From the NCBI RefSeq assembly GCF_014192225.1, contig NZ_JACHXS010000011.1, positions 1-64,000 on the forward strand: a DNA stretch of 64,000 nucleotides, read 5' to 3'. Positions within the stretch are counted from its first letter, which is position 1; every line of letters starts with the position of its first letter. Below, piece after piece: positions 1 through 8,495 of this stretch. Below the pieces are notes generated by a model that was not told where the DNA came from, made no database searches, and was given only the letters and a program-made list of their open reading frames with translations. A program made the translations under genes and the position numbers. This stretch comes from Pseudoduganella umbonata. GTDB lineage: Bacteria; Pseudomonadota; Gammaproteobacteria; Burkholderiales; Burkholderiaceae_D.

Positions 1-82
1 ACCCATACAAAGTCCGAATGTACGCTTGCAGACTTACCTATTTGCCTTTAACGACTGATGTGCTTGCAAATCGGGGGCGTCC

Positions 83-922
83 ATGTACGCTGTCAATGGC
101 CAGGATGCGCTGAAGTCGCAGGCGGGTGCGCGCACGCTGGACCCGGCCGCGCCCGTCGAAAAATTCGGCGCACCGCTGGTGGTGATGGATTCAGCGTCCA
201 GCATCAACTGGGCATCTCCCGCATCGACGGTGCTGTTCACGGGCGCGCAGCTGCAGTGGACGACGCAGTCGGATCTGCACATGGCCGCGGCTTTCACCGT
301 GTCCTCCGTATCGGCCGAAGCGACCGGGCTGTACACGCATGAAGGTGGCGTGCAGGCGTTTGCCGGGAACGGGCCGGTGTCGCTGCAGGCGCATACCGGG
401 CAGCTGGAGATCCTGGCGGACAAGGAAGTGACGGTCATTTCCGTCAACGACTGCATCGAAATCAAGGCCAGCAAGAAGATCGTGCTGCAGGCGGGGCAGT
501 CGTCGGTGACGCTGGATGGCGGGGATATTACGTTTGCTTGCCCGGGGAATTTTTCGGTGAAGGGTGGGAAGCATGTGTTGGATGGTGGGGCGTCCGCCGC
601 GGCGAACTTCTATGGCCTATCAAACGCTCGAGTCAACTTACCGACAAATCCGTTACGTTATAGCCAGCAGATAAATATTGCAGGCATGTTGGAAAATGAC
701 CCTGAACCTGCCGGCGCTCACTACGAAATTTGGACAAAAGGTAGTGATGCACGCCTCCTTGCACGCGGCACAGTCAGTGCTGATGCCTTATCTGAGCGAA
801 TTTTCACGGATACGGCAGAGGATATCGAAATCATAGTCGGAGAAAACGAATGGGGACGATACGTGCATCGAGTAGATCTCGATGATGAAGAGGTAGATGA
901 CGCTTATATGGATGAAGAGTAA
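83..922 (+). CDS. Orphan VgrG C-terminal fragment (DUF2345 plus extension)
   Basis: This 279-residue protein matches only the C-terminal part of a type VI secretion spike protein. Residues about 25-165 look like the DUF2345 beta-helical domain (NWASPASTVLF, LEILADKEVTVISVND, VTLDGGDITFACPG). The gp27/gp5 base domains are absent. An in-frame stop lies at 56-58, and none of the three frames of bases 1-82 reads like VgrG, so the fragment starts abruptly. Residues about 170-279 form an acidic extension (HYEIWTKGSDARLLARG) encoded by visibly AT-richer DNA; such extensions often recruit cargo effectors. The stop overlaps the next start by one base. I infer a displaced or truncated spike tail carried with its effector. 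Whether it is translated from this ATG is uncertain. Confidence 0.75.
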   Translation: MYAVNGQDALKSQAGARTLDPAAPVEKFGAPLVVMDSASSINWASPASTVLFTGAQLQWTTQSDLHMAAAFTVSSVSAEATGLYTHEGGVQAFAGNGPVSLQAHTGQLEILADKEVTVISVNDCIEIKASKKIVLQAGQSSVTLDGGDITFACPGNFSVKGGKHVLDGGASAAANFYGLSNARVNLPTNPLRYSQQINIAGMLENDPEPAGAHYEIWTKGSDARLLARGTVSADALSERIFTDTAEDIEIIVGENEWGRYVHRVDLDDEEVDDAYMDEE

Positions 923-2175
923 TGGGTACTTGGCAGGACTTCTTACGATATGTGGATCAACTCCGGGGAAAATCTCATCAAAAGGTTCCGGGAGCTGTGA
1001 TGATTTGCTTCGTGAACCGATATTTCAAACCAGCTGATGCAATAAAGTATCGAATCGAACATGATGGCAAGGTTACAGCTGGAACTACTACTGTTACAAC
1101 TAATACAGTCGAGATCAAACCAGACTCCCTTCAACCCATATCGGTTTATGCATGGTCTCGCGTGCGAAAAGCGTTCAAGCTCATAGATAAGATTCCCCCA
1201 CTCTTGGACCGACCGCAGCTCATCTATGAAAGGATGAAAACCTACAAGCATGAATCGAGAACTCAACAGCATCCCGAATCACTGCCGCGTGAGCCCGGCC
1301 CGCGAAAAGCGCCACCCACTTCTCCAATACCTAAACATTCCAATGATTCAACTCAACAACCTCAGGGGGTAGAGCCTGTAAAAGCAAAAAATCAGCGTGG
1401 CGAGCCAGAGCATCAAACAAATCGCAATATCGAAAATATTATCAAGGCAGCACAACTTAAGACCATATTCCCGAGCGCCGACGTAGCTTATCTAGAAAAT
1501 GTCGCGGAAGAGCTAAATGCCAACCTGGAAAAGTACAAACTAGACACACCACTACGAAGAGCGCACTTTTTTGCTCAAGTGCGGCAAGAGGCCGGTGCAA
1601 GCCTATCACCGAAGCAAGAGAATTTGAATTACAAACCTGCAGTTTTAATTGCAAAATTCAGCTATTATGGTGAGCATGCTAACGAGGCAAGTCAGGATGG
1701 CAGATTAGATGAAGTCGTAAAGGTTGAAAAAATCATTGGGAACAAGAAGAAAATAATCGAAAGAGAAAAAACTATTAAAGCAGCAAACCAACAGGTTATA
1801 GCAAACAAGGCATATGGTGGTCGCGGCGGAAACGGCCCAATCTCAAGTGGCGATGGCTGGCGTTTTCGTGGGCGTGGAATCTTCCAGCTAACACTGCGCG
1901 ACAACTATTCCACATTCAATAAAGAATACCCTACGTACTGGGCAGACGGTGCTGTAGATTTTTTAGCGAACCCCGACAAAGTGTGTGATTTTCCGTATTT
2001 CATCAGATCGGCTGTCTGGTATTGGGTAAAGCACTCGGCTTATGTCAAAGCCGATCAAGGAGCGAGCGATGCTGCCGTTAATTCTATAACACGCATTGTC
2101 AACGGCCGAGCAATGGACGCTGCAGCTGAACGGCGTGCAAATTTTCACGAACTTACATATCCGGCATTTAAGTAA
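922..2175 (+). CDS. Putative T6SS cargo effector, GH19 chitinase/muramidase domain
   Basis: The 417-residue protein has three parts. An N-terminal beta-rich domain (about 1-115) is of no family I recognise. A Pro/Gln/Lys-rich linker covers about 116-170. The C-terminal domain (about 188-417) is of the glycoside hydrolase 19 / phage endolysin type. Seen directly are HFFAQVRQEAG with the probable catalytic Glu near residue 223, ENLNYKP, GWRFRGRGIFQLT near 313-325 and the terminal NGRAMDAAAERRANF. GH19 enzymes cleave chitin or the glycan strands of peptidoglycan; next to a VgrG tail the second is far more likely. There is no signal peptide, as expected for T6SS cargo. The gene starts within the stop of the VgrG fragment and is followed 3 bp later by a secreted protein. 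Base composition is much more AT-rich than the rest of the window, which suggests transfer. Confidence 0.82.
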   Translation: MGTWQDFLRYVDQLRGKSHQKVPGAVMICFVNRYFKPADAIKYRIEHDGKVTAGTTTVTTNTVEIKPDSLQPISVYAWSRVRKAFKLIDKIPPLLDRPQLIYERMKTYKHESRTQQHPESLPREPGPRKAPPTSPIPKHSNDSTQQPQGVEPVKAKNQRGEPEHQTNRNIENIIKAAQLKTIFPSADVAYLENVAEELNANLEKYKLDTPLRRAHFFAQVRQEAGASLSPKQENLNYKPAVLIAKFSYYGEHANEASQDGRLDEVVKVEKIIGNKKKIIEREKTIKAANQQVIANKAYGGRGGNGPISSGDGWRFRGRGIFQLTLRDNYSTFNKEYPTYWADGAVDFLANPDKVCDFPYFIRSAVWYWVKHSAYVKADQGASDAAVNSITRIVNGRAMDAAAERRANFHELTYPAFK

Positions 2176-2178
2176 ACT

Positions 2179-2694
2179 ATGCTCTTTACTAAAACAAATT
2201 TTTTAAGTGGCTTCATTATCGCATTCGTACTAAATGGATGTGGCGATCTCCACGCAGAAAACGCATCGCTCTGCAAGATTTCTGAATCTCCATTATTTTC
2301 TTGTAGCCTTTCCAACTCTAAAATCGTGTCTATATGCGCCTCAGCAAGTGGAAAGGCAGACTACGTGGAATATAGGTATGGAACGGATTCGAAAATGGAG
2401 TTATCGTACAAGGCGGACGCAAGCAATCAGAAAAATAAGTTTCATCGTGCCGAGATAATATACGCAAGTAACTCGGAAGATACGATCTGGTTTCGCAAAG
2501 GGCAATTCACCTATAGTATCTTTATGCCAGCCCGAGGAACACCCGGCATTGAAGTAACACGTAACAAAGATGTTATTGCTAGGCACGAATGCGCGGGAGG
2601 TTGGCGAGGAGCGACCCGCAGTACACACATTGAATCAAACTTTATAGAAGATCATGGAACGGGCGACAGTACTAAGTTTGAAAGTCTATGGTAA
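2179..2694 (+). CDS. Putative periplasmic immunity protein 1
   Basis: A 171-residue exported protein with an N-terminal hydrophobic segment ending in FVLNGCGDLHA, which could be a lipobox (Cys near residue 21) or a signal peptidase I site. The mature part is rich in beta strands, with YVEYRYGTDSKMELSYKADAS as its most recognisable stretch. It is clearly paralogous to the protein at 2878-3354 (shared LFSC, YVEYR, SYxADAS, IWF). It sits 3 bp behind a GH19 effector gene and has the same low GC. An envelope-located protein beside a cell-wall hydrolase fits an immunity protein that protects against self-intoxication. The family is not one I can name; the function is inferred from position and export signal. 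Confidence 0.65.
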   Translation: MLFTKTNFLSGFIIAFVLNGCGDLHAENASLCKISESPLFSCSLSNSKIVSICASASGKADYVEYRYGTDSKMELSYKADASNQKNKFHRAEIIYASNSEDTIWFRKGQFTYSIFMPARGTPGIEVTRNKDVIARHECAGGWRGATRSTHIESNFIEDHGTGDSTKFESLW

Positions 2695-2877
2695 ATCACG
2701 CGACCTAAGCAGAACACTAGAAGTACATGGGGCAGCGGTCGTTTTCACGGCGTGCGCACCACCGACACCGATAACGCAATCGACGGCTTCGGCGCGCGCG
2801 AATGCGCTATCGATCAGCAGTCGTGACCAGAGGCAGGTAATTCTAGCCTCCACCGAGTTATTCTTCTTCCGAGTCGT

Positions 2878-3354
2878 ATGAAAGCATCTTTCGGCCTTCT
2901 TGTCGCAATAATTTCTGCGCAAGCCCTCGGGACTGCGATGACGAACTGTGCTGCGGATGAAAGAATATTGTTTTCCTGCGCAGCCAACAAAAAAACAATC
3001 TCGGTCTGCGTGTCGCCTTCAGCACTTAATAATAGCTACGTCGAATATCGATTCTCCGCAGCTGGAAAAATGACATTTTCTTATCGAGCCGATGCAAGTC
3101 AACCGAAGCATCTCTTTCAGCGCGTACATGTTACCGGCGCAAGCTCGGCAAGCACAATCATCTGGTTTGAAAATGACGGCTATGTGTACCTCATGAATGA
3201 CCCTATAAAAGGCCGCCCTTCCATCTCAGTTAGAAAAGATAGAAAAACCATTACGAGAATGGAGTGCACTGGAAAATTTGCAGGCGACACCGACATTGTT
3301 AGTCCGTATATTCAAGAGAAAACCAACGATGAGTATTTTAATCTCTTGCGATAA
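2878..3354 (+). CDS. Putative periplasmic immunity protein 2 (paralogue)
   Basis: A 158-residue protein with a signal peptide (residues about 1-25, ISAQALGTAMTNCAA), then LFSCAANKKTISVCVS, YVEYRFSAAGKMTFSYRADAS and IIWFENDGYVY. These segments align end to end with the protein at 2179-2694, so the two are a diverged tandem duplication. Two Cys in the N-terminal half of the mature part (LFSC and SVCVS) have counterparts in both copies and could pair. A 183-bp spacer separates the copies, and no good ribosome binding site is visible before this ATG. Second immunity copies commonly retain protection against related effectors of other strains; here that is inference. Confidence 0.6.
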   Translation: MKASFGLLVAIISAQALGTAMTNCAADERILFSCAANKKTISVCVSPSALNNSYVEYRFSAAGKMTFSYRADASQPKHLFQRVHVTGASSASTIIWFENDGYVYLMNDPIKGRPSISVRKDRKTITRMECTGKFAGDTDIVSPYIQEKTNDEYFNLLR

Positions 3355-3382
3355 TAACTAAATCGCCGAGCAGAATTCTCGA

Positions 3383-4065
3383 ATGCAGGATGGAAAACAT
3401 AAGGCGGTGACCACAGTGAGACCGACAGCTTCGCTTATGGTCAGCGCCGTGGTGCTCTTCAGTGCCCAAGCTTGCAACGCTGCCACTGGCCTTAGCATGG
3501 CAACAACCGTCGACAAACGATACCTGGGGGGCCAGGCTATCCGGTTCGACGGCAAATTGGCAGGCGCATGGCGCGTCGACGATCGCAATGGCGATCACGT
3601 GCTCGTTCTCAGCCTCAAGGCAGCCCCCTCCCCGACAAAGCCGACTCCACGCGCATCGAAAATATCGACCTTGCGGCGCGCTACTACACGCGTCATTCTG
3701 GAACATGGCAGACGGAGTGGACAATCCGCGACGGTAGCGATTGCCCTGGACTGGACGTGGCCGGCGATTTCTTTACAGCCGACGTCGGTTTCACCGACCT
3801 GAATCTGGATGGGGTGGCTGAAGTGACCGTGCCCTATCGATTGTTTTGTGGCGGCGGGGTCGATCCATATACAGTCAAGGTCATCCTGCGTGACGGTACT
3901 ACCAAGTTGGCGATCCGGCGCGAATCCCTTGTTCGCTATCCCGGCCAGTAGCCGTTCGGTGGCGAACATCGGCACGACAAGGCATTGCTTGCTCCGAAAC
4001 GTGCTGCATTCAAAAAACATATGGATGGCGTATGGCGCAACGTATTCGGCGATTCGCGCGAGTAA
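3383..4065 (+). pseudogene. Broken secreted protein gene, M949_RS01915-type
   Basis: The reading frame opens at 3383 with a signal-peptide-like start (LMVSAVVLFSAQACNA) and continues to GAWRVDDRNGDHVLVLS. The homologous reading then moves to another frame near a C-rich tract at about 3622-3634, where IDLAARYYTRHSGTWQTEW and VGFTDLNLDGVAEVTVPYRL are found. That frame meets a TAG at 3949-3951. Reading through it in the same frame gives FKKHMDGVWRNVFGDSRE and a natural TAA at 4063-4065, which is how such proteins usually end. The gene therefore carries one frameshift and one nonsense codon. The pattern matches the small exported M949_RS01915 family as I remember it; that assignment is moderate. 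GC content returns to the genome norm here. Confidence 0.7.
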
Positions 4066-4073
4066 GACACTTC

Positions 4074-4898
4074 CTAGTTCCGTAGCATTTCGGGCTGGAA
4101 TGAGCAACTCGTTGCCCATTGCCGAACAGGCCGACTGCCCAATACGCTGCCGGCAAGGCGGTCCTGGTATCGCAGCCACGCCGCGAACCGCGCGGGCGTA
4201 TTGATGCTGGCGGACTGAATGCTTTTTCCGGCGTCGCCGTCCGATGGTGCCACATGCATGAGGCACTCGATTGCCCGTCCCAGCAGGTTGGCGGCTTGCA
4301 AGGATTCCTGCGAATTGGTGGATAGGATTCCGCGCTGAGCAGCAACGGCGTAATCGTTCAACGCCTGCACCAGTCTTTCTGAATGCCCGAAATTCCTTGC
4401 AATGTAAACCTCCACATCGTCCCGTACCCAGTTTCGATTGTAATCAACTCCGGCGAGCGTGGCCTTTCCAGCCTGTCCCGGGTCGGGCGGAAGTTTCGCA
4501 CCAGTGTATGAAAGCACTCGCAATACAGGATCGAACTTGTCCCGTGCCGGGTTATGAAAGCGGATAGCGACGTTCGTGACTGCTGCGCCCGGCATCAGGC
4601 CGGATTTGCCAACCGGAAGTAATACCATTGGCTTTCCATCTGGCGAAAAATCCGCTGCGCTGTTGACGGAGGCCGTTTCCGGCAGCCCGGTAACCATAAG
4701 ATAGATCGGTGAAAGCAGTGTTTCGCGTCCAGTATTACGAACGGAAATCAGAGCGTCAAAAGTTTTTGCAGCGCGATTGTAGGCTAGTGGCGACTTCGTG
4801 ACTGTAACGAGGTTGGTAACGTTACTGAGCGCCGCGTTTGCTGTCGGGATGGCGCAGGCCGCGAGCAGACCTGCGAGCATGCGAAAGGTTCGGTTCAT
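4074..4898 (-). CDS. Secreted protein of unknown function
   Basis: The 274-residue product starts with a clear signal peptide (FRMLAGLLAACAIPTANA). Residues about 28-130 resemble a bacterial beta-sandwich domain found in many exported proteins (FDALISVRNTGRETLLSPIY). Around residue 145 the sequence AGVDYNRNWVRDDVEVYIA looks like a calcium-binding, dockerin-like loop (D-N-N-x-V-R-D-D). The C-terminal half is mostly helical. The gene converges on the pseudogene at 3383-4065, with only 8 bp between the ends. The 268 bp upstream (4899-5166) hold no gene and no repeat I can see. I do not recognise a function; similar exported proteins are frequent in Massilia-type genomes. Confidence 0.6.
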   Translation of the reverse strand: MNRTFRMLAGLLAACAIPTANAALSNVTNLVTVTKSPLAYNRAAKTFDALISVRNTGRETLLSPIYLMVTGLPETASVNSAADFSPDGKPMVLLPVGKSGLMPGAAVTNVAIRFHNPARDKFDPVLRVLSYTGAKLPPDPGQAGKATLAGVDYNRNWVRDDVEVYIARNFGHSERLVQALNDYAVAAQRGILSTNSQESLQAANLLGRAIECLMHVAPSDGDAGKSIQSASINTPARFAAWLRYQDRLAGSVLGSRPVRQWATSCSFQPEMLRN

Positions 4899-5166
4899 AC
4901 GTGGCTCCGTGACGAGATATCACGCGTCCCACCATTTGGTGAACGCGGCCGTGCCGGCTGGATGAGTTTTTCACGATCAGGCCGGAGAACCTTGCGAGCA
5001 AGCAATGTTCGCATCAGATCGACTTGCCTCCGACACGCTCACCATCAGGCCTGTATCAGATACCCAGGCACGCAAGCGATGGTCGAGAAGAACACCTGGA
5101 GAATGGCCAGGCGTCCTCGATCAACCGGGATTGCGCAGACAGCCGACGTTCCACCCACAGCATCCC

Positions 5167-6285
5167 TCACACTCGCAGCGCAATCCACATCACCGCCATG
5201 GCCCCCGCCGCCAGCGCCGCGATACGCCTGCCGTACACGCTGAAGCGCGAGCGGGCCAGCAGCAGCAGCAGTGGCGCGGCTACCGCAACGATCGCCACCT
5301 GCACCGCCTCGATACCGAGGTTGAACGCCAGCACGCCGGCAGCGAGCCGCAGGCCGGAGAGCTCCAACTCGCGCAGCGACGCGCCGAACGCGAGCCCGTG
5401 CACCAGCCCGAAGCCAGCGGCGATCCACGCTTCGCGGCCCCGGAAGATGGGCCGCCACGCATGCGCGGCGGAGACGAGGATCGATGCGGCGATGGCTACT
5501 TCCACCGGCTGCTCAGGCACGCGCACAGTGCCCGTGGCGCCCAGCAGCAGCGTGAGCGAATGGCCGACGGTAAATGCCGTCACCACCTTCAGCAGGCTGG
5601 CGGCCAGGTGGCGCGGGCCGCCGTAGCCGTGCCAGCGCCCGTTCTTCACCAGCAGCGCGGCGGGCAGCAGCAATGTCAGCAGGAACAGCAGGTGGTCGGC
5701 TCCTTCGGCAATGTGCGCCATGCCGAGGCGGAACAGGTCGAGGCTGCCCGCCCACCAGCGCGGGTCGGCGCCCTGCACCGTCACGCTGCGCTGGCCGAAG
5801 CGCAGCGTGCCGGCGATGCGCGGCATCGAATCCTCGCCCGTGCGCAGCGTGACCACCGCGATATGGCTTTGCACGTGATGGGCGATCGCATCGAAGTTCA
5901 GCGTGAAGCGGTCCAGCGGTGCGCCGGCCGGCGGCCTGAGCGTGACGAAGGCCACCACGTCGGCCGGGCGCTGGTGCAGCAACCAGCGCACCTTGCCCAC
6001 CTTGACGGTCCAGGCCCGGCCGTCGGGCGCCACCGGGCGGATGTGCGCGGCCAGGTAAGCAGCCAGTTCCGCATCGGCGAGCAGCACGCGGTTTGACGGC
6101 ACCTCGACGAGGGGCCGTCCGAATGCCAGCGCCAGCTCGTCGAGCGGCAACGTGACTTCCGCGCGCACGCTGTCGGCCCGGCCTTCCAGGAGCACCGCCG
6201 ATTGCGGCGACGGATGGCCCCGTGCCGCGGCCATCGCCAGGGCGAGGCACAGAATGGCGGCCAGTTGCAGCACCCGCGACAGCAT
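5167..6285 (-). CDS. HupE/UreJ-family membrane protein with periplasmic N-domain
   Basis: The start was placed at the ATG giving LSRVLQLAAILCLALAMAAA, a signal peptide, 5 bp after the preceding gene; an upstream ATG would lie inside that gene. About 170 residues of exported domain are followed by the HupE/UreJ_2 module: IAEGADHLLFLLTLLLPAAL, AFTVGHSLTLLL and FGLVHGLAFGASL, with conserved His residues in helices, then further membrane segments to the C-terminus. Canonical HupE/UreJ proteins are thought to move nickel, but this two-part subtype is common without any hydrogenase or urease and its substrate is unknown. It is almost certainly co-transcribed with the DUF3500 lipoprotein upstream. 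Confidence 0.8.
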   Translation of the reverse strand: MLSRVLQLAAILCLALAMAAARGHPSPQSAVLLEGRADSVRAEVTLPLDELALAFGRPLVEVPSNRVLLADAELAAYLAAHIRPVAPDGRAWTVKVGKVRWLLHQRPADVVAFVTLRPPAGAPLDRFTLNFDAIAHHVQSHIAVVTLRTGEDSMPRIAGTLRFGQRSVTVQGADPRWWAGSLDLFRLGMAHIAEGADHLLFLLTLLLPAALLVKNGRWHGYGGPRHLAASLLKVVTAFTVGHSLTLLLGATGTVRVPEQPVEVAIAASILVSAAHAWRPIFRGREAWIAAGFGLVHGLAFGASLRELELSGLRLAAGVLAFNLGIEAVQVAIVAVAAPLLLLLARSRFSVYGRRIAALAAGAMAVMWIALRV

Positions 6286-6290
6286 GGCGA

Positions 6291-8369
6291 TCAGAAGCTG
6301 CCGCCGTAGTCGGCCGTCTTGTCGCGCCAGATCGTGTGGTAATGCACGTTGGCGCCGTACACGATGCCCTGCTGCACGATGAACTCGATCCACACGCGCG
6401 GCCCGTCGATGCGGATGTACGAGCGCTGCGCGTCGAGCGGCGACGATTTGGCGTTGGGGTAGGCACTGAAGTCGGCCTTGGTGCCGTTCTGGCCGACGCC
6501 ATAGCCGACATACGTATTGGCCAGCGCATCGTCGGACAGGTATTCGCCCAGCAGGGCAGCTGCCACGTCCGCAGACTGCGTGCCGGCCCAGGCCTCGATC
6601 GCTGCGCGCAGATAGGCCTTCTGCGTGGTGTTCATCGCCGAGTATTGCAGGCCGCGGCCGCCGGTCGGATACACCAGCGACTTGTAGTTGCCGTCGGTGT
6701 TGCCGGAAGCGCCCATCAGCACGTCGGTGAACGTGCCGGCCAGCTTCGCCGCGGCATTGGTGGTGCTATCCGCGTAGATCGATTCGGCCAGGTTGTACAT
6801 CGCGGCGCGCTGATTTTCCATCGGTGCGTGCGCCGCGCCTTTCGTGGAGGCGTCGTTCGTGACCGTGACGGTGCCGTCGGCCGCCACCGACCAGTCGGGA
6901 GGTTCGACGCCGATGAACGTTGGCGTGGCGCTGACCTTGCTGGCGTTGTACGTGATGTTGTAGGCCAGGTGGTGGCCGATCACCTGCAGTATCCATGGCG
7001 ACGTGGCCGACGGCGTGCCGACGAATGCGATCGAGTACAGGTCGCTGCCGTAGCCCAGCGCGGCCATGCCGCCGCCGGTGCCGGTTGGCGCGGTGCCCGT
7101 TCCGTCGGTAGGGAATGTGCCCGTAGGCGGAGTGCCCGTGCCGCCGGCTGGGAACGTTCCGGTGGGTGGAGTGCCCGTGCCGTCGGTAGGCATCGTCCCT
7201 CCGCCCGGCATGCCGGTACCGCCGCCGGTCGCCTGCGCAGTGGCCAGCACCTGGTCGGCCGCGCGCAGCTCGTTCAGCAGCGCGATGCCGGTGGCGCCCA
7301 GCGCTTTCGCGATCACCGCATTGGCCGCCGCCAGCTGTTCCGCGGTCAGCGTGGTGGCGTTCAGGCGCAGGCCGTGGCGGTTGCCCGGCAGGTTGGTCCA
7401 CTGGCTGGCATTGGCCAGCGTGTAGTCGAACAGCACAGTGGTCGACGACGTGGCGTCGGTGGCAACCGTTCTCTGCTCCGCCGACAGCGTGGCCAGGAAC
7501 GCATTGGCCGTGTCGACGACGCCTGCCGTGCTGGCGCCAGCACTGGCGACGTTGACCGCCAGCGCCACGGCGGCACTGGTGGCGCTGCCCGCGGTGTTCG
7601 TGACGACGACCTTGTAGGTGCCGGCGCTGCTGGCACTGGCGGTGGCGATCCGGTACGTGCGGCCGGTGGCGCCGGCAATCGCTACGTCGTTGCGGTACCA
7701 CTGGTAGGCGACGCTGACGCCATTGACCGCGACCTCGAACGTGACGCCGGTGCCAGCGTTGACGGTGCGGGCCTGCGGCTGGATGGTGATCTCGGGCGCC
7801 GTCACGGACGGCGATACGGCAATCACCGCCGCGGTGCTCTGCGCCGAGCCGGCCGCGTTGATGACCTGGACCATGTAGCTGCCGGCCGTGGAAGCGGCGT
7901 AGCTGGGCCCCGTGGCGCCGTCGATGGCGACGCCGTCCCGGTTCCACTGGTACGTCAGGTCACTGCCCTCTGCCGTCACCGTCAGCACCTGGCTGGTGCC
8001 TGTCAGGATCGTGGCGGACGCAGGCTGCGCGGTGATGACCGGGGCGCTCGTCTGCGTGACCACGGCGTTGGCGCTCGTGACCGAGCCGTCGTCCGCCGTC
8101 ACCACCACGTAGTACGTGCCGGCGGTAGTGGCGGTGTAGATGGCCGACGTGGCCTTGGCGATCGGCGCGCCGTCCTGGTACCACTGGTATGCCAGGCCGC
8201 TGCCGCTGGCAACGACGGACAGCACGCTGTTCGAGCCCGTGACGATCGTGGCCGACATGGGCTGGGTGACGATGGCGGGGCCGGTGGCAGTGTCCGAACT
8301 GCTGCCGCAGCCGGACAATAACAGCGTCAGCGACGCGGCGATGGCGGCCGCCCGGGTGGAAAAGTTCAT
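6291..8369 (-). CDS. Lipoprotein with three Ig-like repeats and a DUF3500 domain
   Basis: The ATG at 8369 gives a lipoprotein signal (LTLLLSGCGSSS, Cys 21). Three Ig-like repeats of about 87 residues follow (residues about 31-300), each with the pattern QWYxDGxxI and AGxYxVxV. Then comes a DUF3500 domain: FLATLSAEQRT, W-N-LPGNRHGL, LNELRAADQVLA, and after a low-complexity insert FVGTPSATSPWILQVIGHHL with the family's HHL signature. The insert (residues about 385-435) is made of 13-residue units of the type TPPTGTFPTDGTG and sits inside the DUF3500 domain. DUF3500 has no established activity. The product is probably anchored in the envelope and partners the HupE/UreJ protein 5 bp downstream. 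Confidence 0.85.
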   Translation of the reverse strand: MNFSTRAAAIAASLTLLLSGCGSSSDTATGPAIVTQPMSATIVTGSNSVLSVVASGSGLAYQWYQDGAPIAKATSAIYTATTAGTYYVVVTADDGSVTSANAVVTQTSAPVITAQPASATILTGTSQVLTVTAEGSDLTYQWNRDGVAIDGATGPSYAASTAGSYMVQVINAAGSAQSTAAVIAVSPSVTAPEITIQPQARTVNAGTGVTFEVAVNGVSVAYQWYRNDVAIAGATGRTYRIATASASSAGTYKVVVTNTAGSATSAAVALAVNVASAGASTAGVVDTANAFLATLSAEQRTVATDATSSTTVLFDYTLANASQWTNLPGNRHGLRLNATTLTAEQLAAANAVIAKALGATGIALLNELRAADQVLATAQATGGGTGMPGGGTMPTDGTGTPPTGTFPAGGTGTPPTGTFPTDGTGTAPTGTGGGMAALGYGSDLYSIAFVGTPSATSPWILQVIGHHLAYNITYNASKVSATPTFIGVEPPDWSVAADGTVTVTNDASTKGAAHAPMENQRAAMYNLAESIYADSTTNAAAKLAGTFTDVLMGASGNTDGNYKSLVYPTGGRGLQYSAMNTTQKAYLRAAIEAWAGTQSADVAAALLGEYLSDDALANTYVGYGVGQNGTKADFSAYPNAKSSPLDAQRSYIRIDGPRVWIEFIVQQGIVYGANVHYHTIWRDKTADYGGSF
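7093..7215. repeat. 39-bp in-frame tandem repeat inside the DUF3500 gene
   Basis: Three imperfect 39-bp units begin at 7093, 7132 and 7171, each opening with gtgcccgt on the plus strand. They encode 13-residue Thr/Gly/Pro units on the minus strand. The unit length preserves frame, so copy-number changes would alter linker length only. Confidence 0.75.
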
Positions 8370-8495
8370 GGCGCGTGCTCCGTGGTTGTTCAGGTACGCG
8401 GCACTGTAGCGAAGGCGGTCGCTGGCGGGATCGGTATTGCGGGAGTTTTGCCGGGTTTTACCAGGCTTTACAGATGTTGCGGTAACCGGGAAACC

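Noticed and set aside
2654..2881. A 75-codon frame between the two immunity genes
   Set aside because: It starts inside the first immunity gene and has no export signal or homologous feature; the region is better explained as a remnant.
6222..8321. A 699-codon open frame antisense to the DUF3500 gene
   Set aside because: Low-complexity Arg/Gly/Val composition and complete overlap with a gene that has clear domains and a lipoprotein signal.
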